Origin: Portulaca oleracea
Lineage: Eukaryota > Streptophyta > Magnoliopsida > Caryophyllales > Portulacaceae
DNA length: 64,000 bases
Direction: 5' to 3'
Assembly (NCBI GenBank): GCA_029582165.1
Contig: CM055870.1
Span: 8,117,832 to 8,181,831 of the forward strand
The notes under the pieces were generated by a model. It did no database searches. It was given only the letters and a program-made list of their open reading frames with translations, and had not been told where the DNA came from. Shown here piece after piece: positions 33,787-47,617 of this stretch. Positions within the stretch are counted from its first letter, which is position 1. Each line of letters begins with the position of its first letter. The translations under genes were made by a program, and so were the position numbers.

Positions 33787-34017
33787 GGTTCAAGAAAGAA
33801 AGAATCCCAATTCCCAGATACTTGGTAAAGTTTTTGAGGGGTGACTGAGGAGGGGGTGTTCAAAACTTGAAATTCTTTGCTTTTTTGGTCTTCCAACCAA
33901 AGAAAAAGCAATTTAAGGTTGGGCAAAATGGGTTGATGGGTGGAAATGAAAAAGGGTGGATTGGTGAACACAGGAAAAGTCCAAAAGGCAACAAATAGTT
34001 GCAGAGGGAAGAGGGAC

Positions 34018-34113
34018 TAAGAGAGAGAAAGATAGAGAGAGAGAGAGAGAGAGGAAGGTGGTGGGGAGGGAAGCATTGAAAGCAGTAACGGGCCATGCCA
34101 ATGCATATATACC
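34018..34113 (-). promoter_or_regulatory. TBL promoter/leader: TATA box and CT-rich tract
   Basis: On minus, TATATATGC-type sequence at about 34104-34113 is followed by a CT-dinucleotide-rich tract (34018-34063), a typical plant core-promoter/5' leader arrangement. The transcription start is not fixed by sequence. Confidence 0.45.
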
Positions 34114-34309
34114 AAATATATTTTTCACGGTCGTGGAGGTTGTGGTACTTTGATGGAAATGCCACTTTGGAAGTTAAATAATTCAGGAAAAAATAATCTG
34201 TTGTCTGTTTTTCTTTGTTTTATTTAGTTTTCCATACCTCGTATTTTCTTTCTGCGTCTTTTCTCTAATTTATGAAGGGATTTTATTAATTTTCAGACGC
34301 CACGTAGAA

Positions 34310-34475
34310 TCAGTGGTGGATCTCAAATTTTTAATTTAGATGACCAATACATTATTATTTTATATGATAAATATAAAATTTATAATTTTTGTTTCAAATT
34401 ATACTAATTTATTAATTCTTTTTTGAGTTAACTGTGACCACCGTTGCTATACCACAAGATCTGTCAATAATAGTG
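34310..34475. repeat. Diverged MITE related to 42437-42602
   Basis: GTGGTGGATCTCAAATTT at left, GATGACCAATACATTATTAT, and GTGACCACCGTTGCTATACC at right match the element at 42437-42602 in inverse orientation. The termini are eroded. Confidence 0.6.
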
Positions 34476-34604
34476 TTTCTTTCCAAAAAGTTTTTTCTAG
34501 GAAAAGAATTTTCGTAGCCCACATTTGAGAATAATTATTGAATTTGTGAGTGAAATAATATACAACTCACATCAGCATTTTACCAATTACTAGGTATAAA
34601 CATA

Positions 34605-34740
34605 TTGTGAAGTTTTGGCCTCATGGTTAAGATTGAAGTCTCGGGTTCAATGTCTTCATTTCCATGTGATTACCCTTGAATGTTTAATATTGTGTATTAT
34701 AGTGCTTTGAAAGTCAATATAAAGTATAAATATGAAATAA
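34605..34740 (+). mobile_element. Possible tRNA-derived SINE
   Basis: An A-box-like TTGGCCTCATGGTTAAG and a B-box-like GGGTTCAATGTC are spaced as in a tRNA head. A partial second copy of the downstream TTTAATATTGTGTA(T/C)TA words lies at about 34855. No clear target duplication or A-tail is seen, so confidence is modest. Confidence 0.4.
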
Positions 34741-35182
34741 TCATAGGTGTAAAGCACAACTATGAAACATAATCTTCTAATACTTTTGCTAGCGCCCAAC
34801 TTTGAAATTTTAACATTTGTATCATGAACCATAGTCGTTGACTTTGTATTTTCATTTAATATTGTGTACTACAATATTTTGAAAGCTAATTTTTATATGA
34901 TCCTTTAAATGATTCCAATCCAATAATACACTAAATATATCATGAAATATATAAATAAAGCTTTTATACATAAAAAGACATTGGTGAAAAGTAAAAGTTA
35001 AACTAAACTAACAATTGACATAAAAATCTACCAAAGCAAGATTGCTTATTCATAAGAAGGTTTTAATGACATACATTGGAAAAGGGTGGGGATTATGATC
35101 TTCTTCTTCTTCTTTCTTTTTTTTTTTTAAGGAGATCAAGGAGTGGCAAAATTGGTTAATGCTTAGTACATTGTCTTTCTTA
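34741..35182. other. Gene-free AT-rich stretch
   Basis: No coding or RNA feature was recognised. Confidence 0.45.
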
Positions 35183-35460
35183 GGCTCTGTTCTTTTATAC
35201 GGCTGGCTGGTAGCGGTGCCACAACACACCGAACCTTGCCATAACCCACCACAATATGTTAATCTACCACAATTTGCCACAACCCACTACAATCAATTTT
35301 TTCACATTTACCAACACAATTTATAATTATTAAAAACAAAATTCACCACAAATTACCACAATCCACCTCAACTTTTCCTAACCCATCAAATTTCACCACA
35401 GTTTCACCACACCACATCGCATCGCGCCATACTGTATCCCGCCGTATAAAGGATAGGGCA
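35183..35460. repeat. Harbinger-like MITE
   Basis: The left end, after TTA, is GGCTCTGTTCTTTTATACGG and the right end is CCGTATAAAGGATAGGGC. The interior is full of CCACAA/CCACC words, as in the related copies at 6371 and 47618. Confidence 0.65.
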
Positions 35461-37020
35461 ATAAGTTAAACGATGTTTGTACATTGGCTTATTTAATGAC
35501 CTATACTAGAAAAAATGGCAATATATATATATAATTTGAAAATAAATAAAATAAGAAACCCAATTTATAATTTGAAAATAAGTTAAAGGATGTTTGTATA
35601 GTACTAGTGATTACAAATGGCATAACTAATAAAAATAAGAAACCCAATTTATAATTTGAAAATAAATAAAATAAATATTAAAATAAATGACCGGATATTG
35701 TTGGGGCTAATTAATATAGACCTCATATAATTATAAATTAAGAATAAAAAATAATTTGTTGATACAAGTTATGCTTAATTATTAACAAAGTTTATAACTA
35801 GAATCTTATTAAATATTTTTAGGAACAATTAATCTTATCAAATACTACTTTTCCAAATAGTCAATTCAAATAAATAATTGATCAAACAACAAAAATAATA
35901 AAACGTCAAAACAAACAACCGACAATCAACAGTTGATAGTTGTTTGTCAAATAAGATCTTTGTAATATTTCATAATGGCATTCCATTTACCCTAAAAAAG
36001 TAGTTCATCTTATATTGAAAAGTCTTATTTATACTTCATAAAAAATGATTCTTAATTTTATATAAGCTATAGTTTTAAGATGAATGGGGTATAAAACATT
36101 ATGCATATTTGTATGTTGTTGTGGTTATTGTTGATGTTCATGTATTCCCTGCATGGCCACATTCATTTCTATTTGAATGGATATTCATTTATGTCATGAT
36201 TTGTTATGGTTCGATGTGATGTGTGATGGGGGGTTATTATGGTGGTGTGTGAGGTGATGTTTTATTTTGGTTAATATGATGTTCAATTGTGCATGTTGAT
36301 GTAACTTATTGTTCACATTGATGTCAAATCTTTCATAAACTTACATTTATGAGACATCTATGTCTATGTGAATGTTCACGTGTGAGTGTAATGTTCTTTT
36401 ATGGCGTGTTGATATTCATGTATATTGCACAGGTTGATCAAGTAAACTTTTTGGCGTTCATGTGTGTGGGGGTTGATTATGGTGGCGTGGAGAGTGATTT
36501 TCTTTTTTGTTTAGTATGATATTCCCAATTTGCACAAAAAAAATTTTAAAAAAAACAAAGGGAGAATAACAATCACAAACACTACTTACACTAGGTTGTT
36601 GGTCTGTTCAAACTCCATATCAACAATATCACTGTATGTCATGTTCTCGGTCTAAAGTATTCAGTAATTAGACTATAACCTTGTCAAAAACAACTTTAAC
36701 AACTCATTTCCTACCACATATTACACAAATTACCTCTAAACTGACAAACATAGTGGACAAATGAACAAAATTTTGGACGAACCTTTGAACAACCAAATAA
36801 CTACCGTCAAGGTTTCCTCCTCCCTTTTCTTTTTTCAGATGAAATTGATCTATTATTCGTCTATGGCCTGTCTGTAACTGTTATGGAGTTCTGCCTTTGC
36901 CAATTGCCATGGTGTCTTTCAAAAATGGAATTGACGTTGTGTTTAATGAAGGAGGCAAATTTACCAAGCGTGAGCGCAACTCTGTCTTTTCTTTTTATTT
37001 TTGCAACTTACGCGAGCTTT
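35461..37020. other. Gene-free AT-rich stretch
   Basis: Local repeats only: TAATTTGAAAATAA occurs several times at 35530-35670, and a diverged duplication with GTGATTTTCTTTT / GTGATGTTTTATTTTGGTTA words lies between about 36230 and 36530. No gene is recognised. Confidence 0.4.
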
Positions 37021-37040
37021 TATATATATATATATAGAGA

Positions 37041-38990
<1,950 letters not shown>

Positions 38991-40130
38991 CTTTCTTTTG
39001 AAAATTACCTAGATTGACTGACAATAAATTTCAACAAGTGTGGCATGAAGATCCTGCAAGATCGGGAGATGGCTATAAATCTGCTCGAGAAGAAGCCATT
39101 AATTGGTCCCTAGACCTGAACGGGTCGGGTAATTTATTCAGGAGTTTTCGACTTTTCTCTCCTCTTTTGATATTTCTAGCTTTCCTGATCACTTTTTAGT
39201 GTTTTTCTTTGGTTTTGCATGCGCGGTGTTGCTTGGTGTTTGATGCTTCTTTGAATGTCGTTTTTTATTTTGTGTTTGGCTCTCATGCTCTAGTTTAGCC
39301 GATTTTGGTGGTGTGTTGGGTGGTTTATTGAAGTTTTTTTTGGTTTGTATTTCGAATGGTTTGCATATCTTGTCTCCTTGTGTGGTTAATAATGGGTTGA
39401 TGAATTTTGGTAAATAAGACACGATTGTGCCTGACTTTCTTGAGGCTCTCAATTGTGACGGGTCTGTGGATGCTTATAGCAAAATCATTACGTACCCTAT
39501 TAATGTTGTTTTTAATAGCAAAAAGCATGCAAACAGGTTGTGGATTCCAAAATCAATCGGGCAGACAATAGGGTTCCGGAAGCCGACTCTGACAGTGACC
39601 GCACTCACAACAACCCGATTAAATTCTTTGATGATGTGGCTGAGCATGACTTACCAGCATATTTTGAATAATCCACCCTTGAGACTTCGAAGGCTAAAGG
39701 CAGGAGTAAGAGAAAACTAATGTTGATGAAATCTAAGTGACAACTTGTCATAAATAAATTTGTAGAGCTGCTCGTGAACAAAAGGGTAGTTAGAAGGTTT
39801 GGATGAATATGCGTGCGAACATGCTGAAAGATAACAGTCTTGATGATATTGAAGCTGAGATTGACCGAAGGGCTGTGATTATTGGTGATGTTATTGGCGT
39901 GCGAGTCCTTGATGACCCAAGAAACTGAACTCATTGATCTTGCGTCATATTTGCGATGTAATGGTTCCGTTTAGCTGTGGTGCTCGGCTCGCTAAAGTCC
40001 TTGCTGTATTATTTTATTTAGCATTATGGTTGTAATCCGTTTCTTTTGGTGGTGTTTTTACTGTTTTGAGTTGTCGTACTTTATGAATCTTTAAGCTTTT
40101 TGGCTGTTAATAATCGGAAAAAAAAAACTT
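38991..40130 (+). pseudogene. Possible decayed LINE-like or coding fragment
   Basis: The base composition shifts away from the AT-rich surroundings, and protein-like stretches appear in several frames (EADSDSDRTHNNPIKFFDDV near 39578-39640, DIEAEIDRRAVIIGDVIGV near 39845-39900), broken by stops and frameshifts. The segment closes with a T-rich, 3'-UTR-like tail and AATCGG followed by nine or ten A at about 40118-40127, as at a poly(A)-tailed retroinsertion. No reverse transcriptase or endonuclease motif is visible and the family is not recognised. Confidence 0.35.
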
Positions 40131-40165
40131 TATAAAGAATAAATTTTAGATCAAAATAAATCTAT

Positions 40166-40762
40166 TAGGGATGGCAATGGGGCGGGGAATCCCCGAACCC
40201 GTCTGGGCCCCACCCCGCTCTAGGGAAAAATCTCCGCCCCCATTGGGGATGGGGACGGGGACGATGACGATTTTCCGAAATTCGCTCGGGGACGGGGCGG
40301 GGATGGGGACAAAATTTTCCCCATCCCCGTCCCCATTTTTCCCGCCGGGGTGAATTCCCCGTCCCCATCCCCGAAAATGTTAAAATTACCAAATAACCTT
40401 TATTCAAATTTAATATATAAATTAATGGAAAGGACAAAGTAGTAATTTTCCAATTTATTCTCACTTGTTGATGTATTATTGTTTGATTTTGATGTATTAT
40501 TACTTGATCAAGTTAAATACGTTGTACTTTGAGCATGTTAAAAATCGGGTTCGATTAAAAATCGGATCCGATTAAAATTTAGTTAAATTTAGGATAGTTT
40601 TAAAAAATCTCCGTTGGGGATGAGGAATCCGTGGGGATGGGGATGGGGCAAGATTCATTCCCCGAAGCGGGGATGGGGACGGGAATGGGGACGAGTTTTG
40701 GGAGCAGGGATGGGGACGGGGGTATACTCCCCCATCCCCGATCCGCCCCATTGCCATCCCTA
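40166..40762. mobile_element. hAT-like MITE, GC-rich ends
   Basis: The terminal inverted repeat TAGGGATGGCAATGGGGCGG is matched at the right by CCGCCCCATTGCCATCCCTA. A perfect 8-bp target duplication AAATCTAT lies at 40158-40165 and 40763-40770. The arms are long, with GGGGATGGGGACGGGG-type words. The AT-rich centre holds AAATCGGGTTCGATTAAAAA/TCGGATCCGATTAAAATTT. It has no transposase; frames in it are compositional. Confidence 0.93.
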
Positions 40763-40902
40763 AAATCTATGTAAAAGCTAGTCAAATGTACTGTTCGGCA
40801 CATGACAATGACGGTATACATACCGTCTACGCCGCGGCAAATAATGGGGCTTTCTTTCTTTCTCTTTTTTTTTTTTTTTGAAATCCACAAATGATAAAGG
40901 AG

Positions 40903-41200
40903 TAGAGCTGGCAAAATTTTGTCCGACCCGGATTACCCGAATTGTCCGACCCGGAAAAAATTGGGTCTGGACATAAATTTTTCGTCCGAATTTTTATATT
41001 GTCCGAATTGACCGAATATTCGGACATAAAATTTCTCTTTTTTCTATTGTCCGAACCCGATTTTAACTTCTTCCGAATTGTCCTACCCGGTTTGACCCGA
41101 AATAAAACCAGGTCCGGACATGAATTTCTCGTCCGAATTTTGACATTGTCCGAATTTGTCCGACCCGAATTTACCCGGACCCGGATTTTTGCCAGCACTA
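40903..41200. mobile_element. hAT-like MITE, TAGAGCTGGCAAAA ends
   Basis: The ends are TAGAGCTGGCAAAATTTTGTCC and CCGGATTTTTGCCAGCACTA. The flanks TAAAGGAG and ATAAGGAG agree at 6 of 8 positions. Inside, GTCCGA(A/C) words repeat on both strands in two near-identical halves (about 40920-41045 and 41050-41180). Confidence 0.82.
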
Positions 41201-41639
41201 ATAAGGAGACATACATGTCGAAATTAGAGTAGAATGATTGTTGCTTTGTTCCATTTTATTCTCTAAGTTTTCTTTTACTTGCAAGTTGCAATAAAACTTT
41301 TGTTTTATTTCATTTTCTTGGATACTAGTTTTGCCGCCCCTTTTTACGATAATGTTATTTTGTAATTTAATATATAGATTTATCCAATTTTTTACATTAT
41401 TAATACATTTTTACCTGCTTTACATAATATAAATTTAAAAATTCATATATTTAATAAATAATGTGATTGATGTGACTTATCTTACTTACAGTACCTTAAT
41501 AAAAATTATAAATTTTATATTTAAAAATTCATGTACTTAAATGATGTGACTTAGATTTTCCAATTACTATCCTATCGGCTCACTCTATCCTACCTTATCT
41601 ATCTTCAACAAAACCCAAGTTTTCAAACTATTAAACTTA
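41201..41639. other. Gene-free AT-rich stretch
   Basis: Nothing gene-like was seen. Confidence 0.45.
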
Positions 41640-42168
41640 GGAAAATTGGATTATAATAATCTCATGTTTTACAAATTGGATGGCGATAATCCCTACGTTC
41701 ATTTTGTATTTTGGTGGTCCAAAAAAAATTGGATTGTAGTGGGACATTTTCGAGAGTATACCCTAAATATCATAGATTTTGTGTTGCATTTGATTCAAAA
41801 TTTAGTATAACACTTTACCATGATTTTTAATTAATTTACGGCGTTTCTCCCAATTTTTTTCCAATTTTTTTCAATTTTTTATGATTTTTTCACTTTTATT
41901 ATTTTAAAAAAAATATATAATAATTACTCGGAGTCTCAAAAAAATAATTTAAAAAATGTTTTAGAAACTGCAATTCATTAACTTTCTAGGGGCAGGAACG
42001 AAAAAAACAAAAACAATATAGGGTAGGAATGAAAAAAAATAAGAAGAATGTGGAGGTGGATTTGGTACCACTACAATCCTTTTTTTTTTACCATCAGAAT
42101 ACAAAGTGAAAGTAGGGATTATCGCCGTTCAAATTGCAAAACATGGGATTATTATAATCCAATTTTCC
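41640..42168. repeat. Long-TIR MITE, family L, copy F
   Basis: GGAAAATTGGATTATAATAA at left and CCAATTTTCC at right are flanked by a perfect TTA at 41637-41639 and 42169-42171. This copy has the clearest target duplication and points to PIF/Harbinger-type integration. The core is inverted relative to copies B, D and E. Confidence 0.85.
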
Positions 42169-42436
42169 TTAAACATATTAGTGTTTATCTTAATCTAAAT
42201 ACACCCTACTCGTATTTTTTATGTCAAAACTGGTAGAAATCGAAATGCACTTGACCTGTATTAGCCTTAACCAGATGTATATTCAGTGTTAGTCTTTATT
42301 CAGCCTGTTTCTCCGAATTGATAGGACTAATAACATAATTTTCAATTGATGTTAGGATCCATAGTTATTGTATTCGAATGCAAAACAGTAAATTCAATTG
42401 TAAATGTAAATTGCAAAACAAGTCGTTTGTTATTAG

Positions 42437-42602
42437 CATGGGCGGACCTAGGGCATCGGTGACGGTGGCCACGGCCACCGTTAACCCAAAAAATAATAAT
42501 AATTTAGTATAATTTGGAATAAAAATTATGGATTTTATGTTTATTATATAAAATAACAATGTATTGGTCACCCTTACTCAGAAGGTCAAGATCCGCCACT
42601 CA
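42437..42602. mobile_element. Small hAT-like MITE
   Basis: The ends CATGGGCGGACC and GATCCGCCACTCA are an imperfect inverted repeat. The flanks GTTATTAG and CTTATTAG match at 7 of 8 positions. Near the left end lies a perfect short hairpin, GGTGGCC ACGGCCACC. Confidence 0.7.
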
Positions 42603-42684
42603 CTTATTAGATTGTATTCGAGGGCAAAATGATAAATTCAAATTTGAAAGTAAGTTACAAGACCAACTATTTATTATTATATTA

Positions 42685-43458
42685 TATTAACAAAAAATGA
42701 CTTCGAGGTACCTATCATTTTGTGAAAATGATTTCTAGGACTTCATATTTTGAAAACTGATTTTGAGTTCCCTTTCCGTATGTGTTAATAATTATCAAGA
42801 CCCACTATTTTGATAAAAACTTATTAAAAGGGGTAGTAATTTTTTATATTTATAGAAAAGGGTTTAAAACAAGGATCTTTTATGCAAAAATATGATTTTT
42901 TTTGAGATTTTTATTAAAACAGGTAAAAATAAACACTCTTAACTCTTTGTGATAATTTTAATGGTATTAATTATCACAATCTACTACTTATATCTCAAAA
43001 ATTGTATTTATGGGGTTATAGGCTCACCATGCTTAGGAAAAAAATTAAGCTTAACTAGAGAACTTTGACTGATATCTTAACGTAATTGTGTTGGTCCTGT
43101 TGGACAGTCAAATTATTAAAGTTATCATAAGCAAGTATAAAATTTTGAGGTATAAGTAGTTGATTGTGATAACTAATACCATTAAAATTATCACAAAGAG
43201 TTAAGAGTGTTTACTTTAACCTATTTTAATAAAAATCTCAAAAAATCATATTTTTGCATAAAAGATTTTTGTTTTAAACCCTTTTCTATAAATATAAAAA
43301 GTTACTACCCTTTTTAATAGTTTTTTATTAAAATAGCGAGTCCTGATAATTATTAGCACATAAAGAAAGGGACCTCAAAATCAGTTTTCAAAATATTGGG
43401 TCCTAGAAATCATGTTCACAAAATGATAGGTACCTTCAAGTCATTTTTTGTTATATTA
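42685..43458. mobile_element. 774-bp foldback element (near-perfect palindrome)
   Basis: Two arms of about 320 bp, 42685-43010 and 43140-43458, are reverse complements with few mismatches. They pair from ACAAAAAATGACTT(C/G) at the tips through GGTACCTATCATTTTGTGAA and GGGTTTAAAACAA to the inner AACTCTTTGTGATAATTTTA. A loop of about 130 bp (43011-43139) is unrelated. No open frame of note is present. If transcribed it would form a long double-stranded hairpin. Confidence 0.9.
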
Positions 43459-43699
43459 AGGACAAAAAATAAATTCATGTGAGAACACTACAAGACAAAC
43501 AGACAGACAAACTGCTATTTCTTTTTGGCAAAGACAAACTGCTCTTTATTATATTGTATTTGAAGACAAAAGATGTATAGCAATTGAAGACAAAATAGTA
43601 AATTATGAACACAATCTAGCAGGCAGACAATCAGACTGCTCAAACAAAATTTTCGTCCTCCCCCTTTTATTTTGCAATTTATTATGTGTTTATGAAGGA

Positions 43700-43880
43700 T
43701 ATGCTCCAAATATAGTAATTGTTCATTCTTAATAGCATAATTGTTCACTCATATTTATCCGTTGTTCACTCTCAATATCATAATTGTTCATTCATATTTA
43801 TCCGTTGTTCACTCTCAATATCATAATTGTTCATTCATACCGACACGTTGTTCCCAATAACATAATTGTTCACTCATACC
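43700..43880. repeat. 43-bp tandem repeat
   Basis: Units of the form CATAATTGTTCATTCATATT, then TATCCGTTGTTCACTCTCAATAT, repeat with a 43-bp period. Two copies are near-perfect, with diverged copies on either side. Confidence 0.9.
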
Positions 43881-43995
43881 TATTCGGAATACATATTTTA
43901 GGTGCATGTAATATGTATTGTATAGGGGTTTTAGATCTTTATTATCCCAGTCTAGCTATTGTCAACTCATATAAATGTAGACTGTAGAGTTCTTT

Positions 43996-44255
43996 TAGGG
44001 TGCGTTTGGTTGGTCAATAACCTTGGGGAAATGGTCAATTTTCCCGGGTTGACTTATTTCCCCATGTTTGGATGCGGGTTGACTTCGGGAAAGCTTTCAC
44101 GATGGGCCCACCATTTTCTCCATTTTCCTAGGGAAAATTTCCCTTAGGGGGGGCTAAGGGAAATTTTTCCCAGAAAAATCTTTCCCATGGAAAACTTCCT
44201 ATGGAAAATTATCCCAAGAAAAATTTCCCTGGGGTTCATACCCAACAGTCTCTTA
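43996..44255. repeat. MITE with TAGGGTGCGTTTG ends, copy 2
   Basis: The left end TAGGGTGCGTTTGGTTGG matches that at 9805. The right end is ACCCAACAGTCTCTTA. The interior is an imperfect hairpin of GGGAAATTTTCC-type words. Confidence 0.65.
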
Positions 44256-44578
44256 GTATTATATATTTCTTTGGACACATTATTTTTGAATAAATCATGG
44301 TTACTTACAATTAATATTTGATGTTCCCTCGTTTTCATTTTATATGCTACCTAAATTTACATGTCAGTCATATTTTAAAAACTTTAATTATCAATATTTC
44401 AATATGTATAATGTTCTATTATATATGTGTAAAAATATGACCATTAAATTTATAGCGAACTATGCTATTGCAAAAGTATATTGTTATAACTTTTTGATAA
44501 ATTATTTATATAAAAAATTGCTAATTAATGATGCACACGTCGAAACTTGTGAAACATTAATAAGTGACAAATATAATA
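44256..44578. other. Gene-free AT-rich stretch
   Basis: An 84-codon frame at 44344-44598 is Asn/Tyr-rich and matches no family; it ends in a Stowaway element. Confidence 0.4.
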
Positions 44579-44838
44579 CTACCTCTGTCCCTCATTGAGT
44601 GTCACCAAAACTACCTTTAGGAATCCAATGAATCTAGGAAATTGAGTTTAAAAATTAGACTTTGACAAATATACCCTTTGATTTAGCAGAAAAATAAAGA
44701 GAATAAATTTACCTAGAAAATATTCCAATCATTAATTGAGGGTAACATGGGTATTTTAATTATTGGAATTGTAAAATTGACAAATAAAAAGGGACAAAAT
44801 AGTTAGAAAATTTGACACTGTTTTAGGGACGGAAGTAG
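44579..44838. mobile_element. Stowaway-like MITE, copy 1
   Basis: The ends CTACCTCTGTCCCTC and AGGGACGGAAGTAG are flanked by TA (44577-44578, 44839-44840). These are the CTCCCTCCGTCCC-type ends and TA target typical of Tc1/mariner-derived Stowaway MITEs. Confidence 0.88.
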
Positions 44839-44919
44839 TAGAAAGAATTGAGTATTAACACTAATCAGTATTGCGCTACATTCAATAACTCTAAATCATA
44901 CTTTTAAATTATATATTAA

Positions 44920-45141
44920 GGCCCTGTTCGGCAAAAAGAGCGGACTGAGTAGCGGATAGCTGTTTGGGTAGCGGATAGCTGTTATTGTAACGGATAGCTG
45001 TTGTATATTAGCTGATAGCTGATAACTGTCAAAATAGCTATTTGTAAGGAACTTGTTCGGTAAAATTAGAGATTCTAATAGCTGATGAATGTAAAATGAC
45101 AAAAAAAGACATAAAGACATAACTATTATTGCTGTTGTTAT

Positions 45142-45175
<34 letters not shown>

Positions 45176-45570
45176 TATTGGAGTTTTCCATCAAAAAAAA
45201 ATATTAGTGGAGGAGTACATTTTGGCACTGACATAGTAAAGACTTGAATGAGAGATATATATAACCTTGATTGGTGTGAAATTAGGTGCCTCCTTGGAGG
45301 CTTTGGTTTGAAATGATTATATTATATTTCATTGGTTTACGTTTTTCAATCAAGTGGCAAGGGTATGAGTGATGAGGGTATTTGTGGAATACATGTTACA
45401 AAACGCTGAAGGGGTGACGTTCTCAATGGTAAACGTCAAATAATTTTAGCATCAAATGTCAATTGTGAATATAAAACGCTATGCTACCGAACACTTTAAT
45501 TGTGATGAGATAGCGTTTTAATTAGTCAAAACGCAAAACGCTAATTCAAACATTGTTGCCGAGCAGAACC
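44920..45570. mobile_element. Tourist/Harbinger-like MITE
   Basis: The ends are GGCCCTGTTCGGCAAAAAG and GTTGCCGAGCAGAACC, flanked by TAA on both sides (44917-44919 and 45571-45573). The left arm repeats TAGCGGATAGCTGTT words. The 3-bp TAA duplication is the PIF/Harbinger signature. Confidence 0.85.
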
Positions 45571-45573
45571 TAA

Positions 45574-46529
45574 CTCTAATAACTAATAAATACTTATTTA
45601 TCAACATCAAATCATTTATAAACACTCGCTAAAGAATATATACTAATAATACTGACCACAAATAATTAATAAAAAGATAAACGGCTTACAATAAATTAAA
45701 AAGAAGAAGCGCAAATTATTAAGAAAATCGAAACTTTATTTTTTCCTTGATGGAATGATATCAAATTATCAATCATCAAATCACTTAAAATCAATTTATA
45801 CATATTTAATTTTTAATTGAAGAATAAAAGTTCGAATAAAATGATTGATAATTGGGAAGAACAAGACAAATCCACGTAACAGGAATAGATAGCCTGGCTA
45901 CATCTCTTGCCAAGTTAAATTATGAAGCCATGTCGTCGGTCCATAATTATATACGTGCTTCAATTGTTATATGCATGTGAATTATTTTATTATTTATTGA
46001 GGGGCAAAAAAAAAAAAAGTCTATGGTGAACTGCCTTGGTTTTTCTCATATATATCAAGACCAATGTACACTTTTTAATTACTTCTTCTATACTTAAAAC
46101 TAAAATATAAGTTTGTAATTTAGTTAAGTTGTAATTTGGATAAGTTAATTTGGAAAAACAAGGAACAAGTGTCGGCAGCTAAGAGTAATATGGGACTAAT
46201 TAATATTCCGGCTCACATGGCTTTGGCATATATCTCGGTATTATTCCATCTGTCAAATTGATTTTATATTTTTTGTTAATTAGAAACGAAAGCCAATTAA
46301 GTTATTATTGTATGAACATTCATACCAACGATTATTGCTAAATGATTGTCATCATGAACTCATGAATACTTGTGGGCTTCATGAGTTGTTAACTTGTTAT
46401 TATACCATCACCTAAATTAATTGTTATTGTAGACATAAATAAATTTGAGTCCTAGCCATTATTCTACATATATAATTTAAAATTTAGTCTCTGCTCTAAT
46501 AGAAAAAGTTACTCAAATTTAAGTTTAGA

Positions 46530-46530
<1 letters not shown>
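45574..46530. other. Gene-free AT-rich stretch
   Basis: No coding or RNA feature was recognised. Confidence 0.45.

Positions 46531-46606
<76 letters not shown>
46531..46606. repeat. (TA)n-(TG)n compound microsatellite
   Basis: About 20 bp of TA dinucleotides pass directly into more than 50 bp of TG dinucleotides. Confidence 0.97.
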
Positions 46607-46607
<1 letters not shown>

Positions 46608-46814
46608 AAAAAGAATTCTGATGATATGACAATAACCCATTTTATGCAACAGCCCAGGAATTATATTGTTCTTTTTTCAGACAAATGAATGGTTAGAAAG
46701 TTTGAAACGATTGAAAAAGATTGAAAAGGTTAATGACATAAACAATACGTTGAAAGAAATTTATTTGATTGATTCAGATAGAAAAAGATGAGAAAAGAAA
46801 AATATGAATTTTTA

Positions 46815-47022
46815 GGCCCAGTTCTTTGTTTAAGTTATTTTCAGGTTTGGATGGATAAGTGAGGATAAATTGGGACAAATTATGATAAGCTATAATGTTT
46901 TTTTGGAGAATTGTGTTTTTAGAGGTGATTTTTTTTTTGGGAATTGTGTTAGGTTTGGATAGGTTTGGATAAGTTCAGATAAGTTGAGAGAGTTATATCT
47001 AACATAACCAAAGAAAATGGCC
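46815..47022. mobile_element. Tourist/Harbinger-like MITE
   Basis: The ends GGCCCAGTTCTTTGTTTAAG and ACCAAAGAAAATGGCC are flanked by TTA at 46812-46814 and 47023-47025. Confidence 0.78.
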
Positions 47023-47025
47023 TTA

Positions 47026-47617
47026 GTATTAAAAGGAACAAGTTACAAGCCTCAAATGAATTAGGTTGCAGTACTTCACAAGCCTAAAATTAAAAGAACA
47101 ACATTGATTGCTGTAATAATCTGCAAATACATACTGCAGTATTTGTCAATATTTTTTTGAAACTTACTACTTATAAACTTTGTTTCCAAAAGGGAAGTTA
47201 ATGAAATAAATGACTTGAAAGGGAGGATTTTTATGTTTTTTTGACAATGGATAAAAAAGGAAGGTTGTATTAAAATGTGGTGGACAACTCCTATCCTATG
47301 ATCTCATATTCTCAGGCTCTATCTTTAACACTCAACAACTAGTAATTAAGCACACATATTGGTATCATTTCCTAATAATCTAATAAATTATAACAAATTC
47401 AAATGAAAGATACATTGAAGTTGGATCATCAACATCATGGACCAAATTCAATTAGTCTAATTCAAAACTTAATAAATTTGATCTATGTTATATATATTTG
47501 AAGTTTATAATTGCTAAACATAGCCTTGATGTACTTTGTTGAATTGTATTTTTCATGGATATAAGTATGGAATGGGACTGTTCTCCTATACAGCTAGTTG
47601 CAATGAGGCTTTGTCTA
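47026..47617. other. Gene-free AT-rich stretch
   Basis: Nothing gene-like was seen. Confidence 0.45.

Noticed and set aside
39427..39720. 97-codon frame as a host gene
   Set aside because: Better protein-like reading switches frames across the region and stops interrupt it; treated as part of a decayed insert.
40171..40914. Several Pro/Gly/Arg-rich open frames as genes
   Set aside because: They arise from the GC-rich arms of an hAT-like MITE with clear ends and target duplication.
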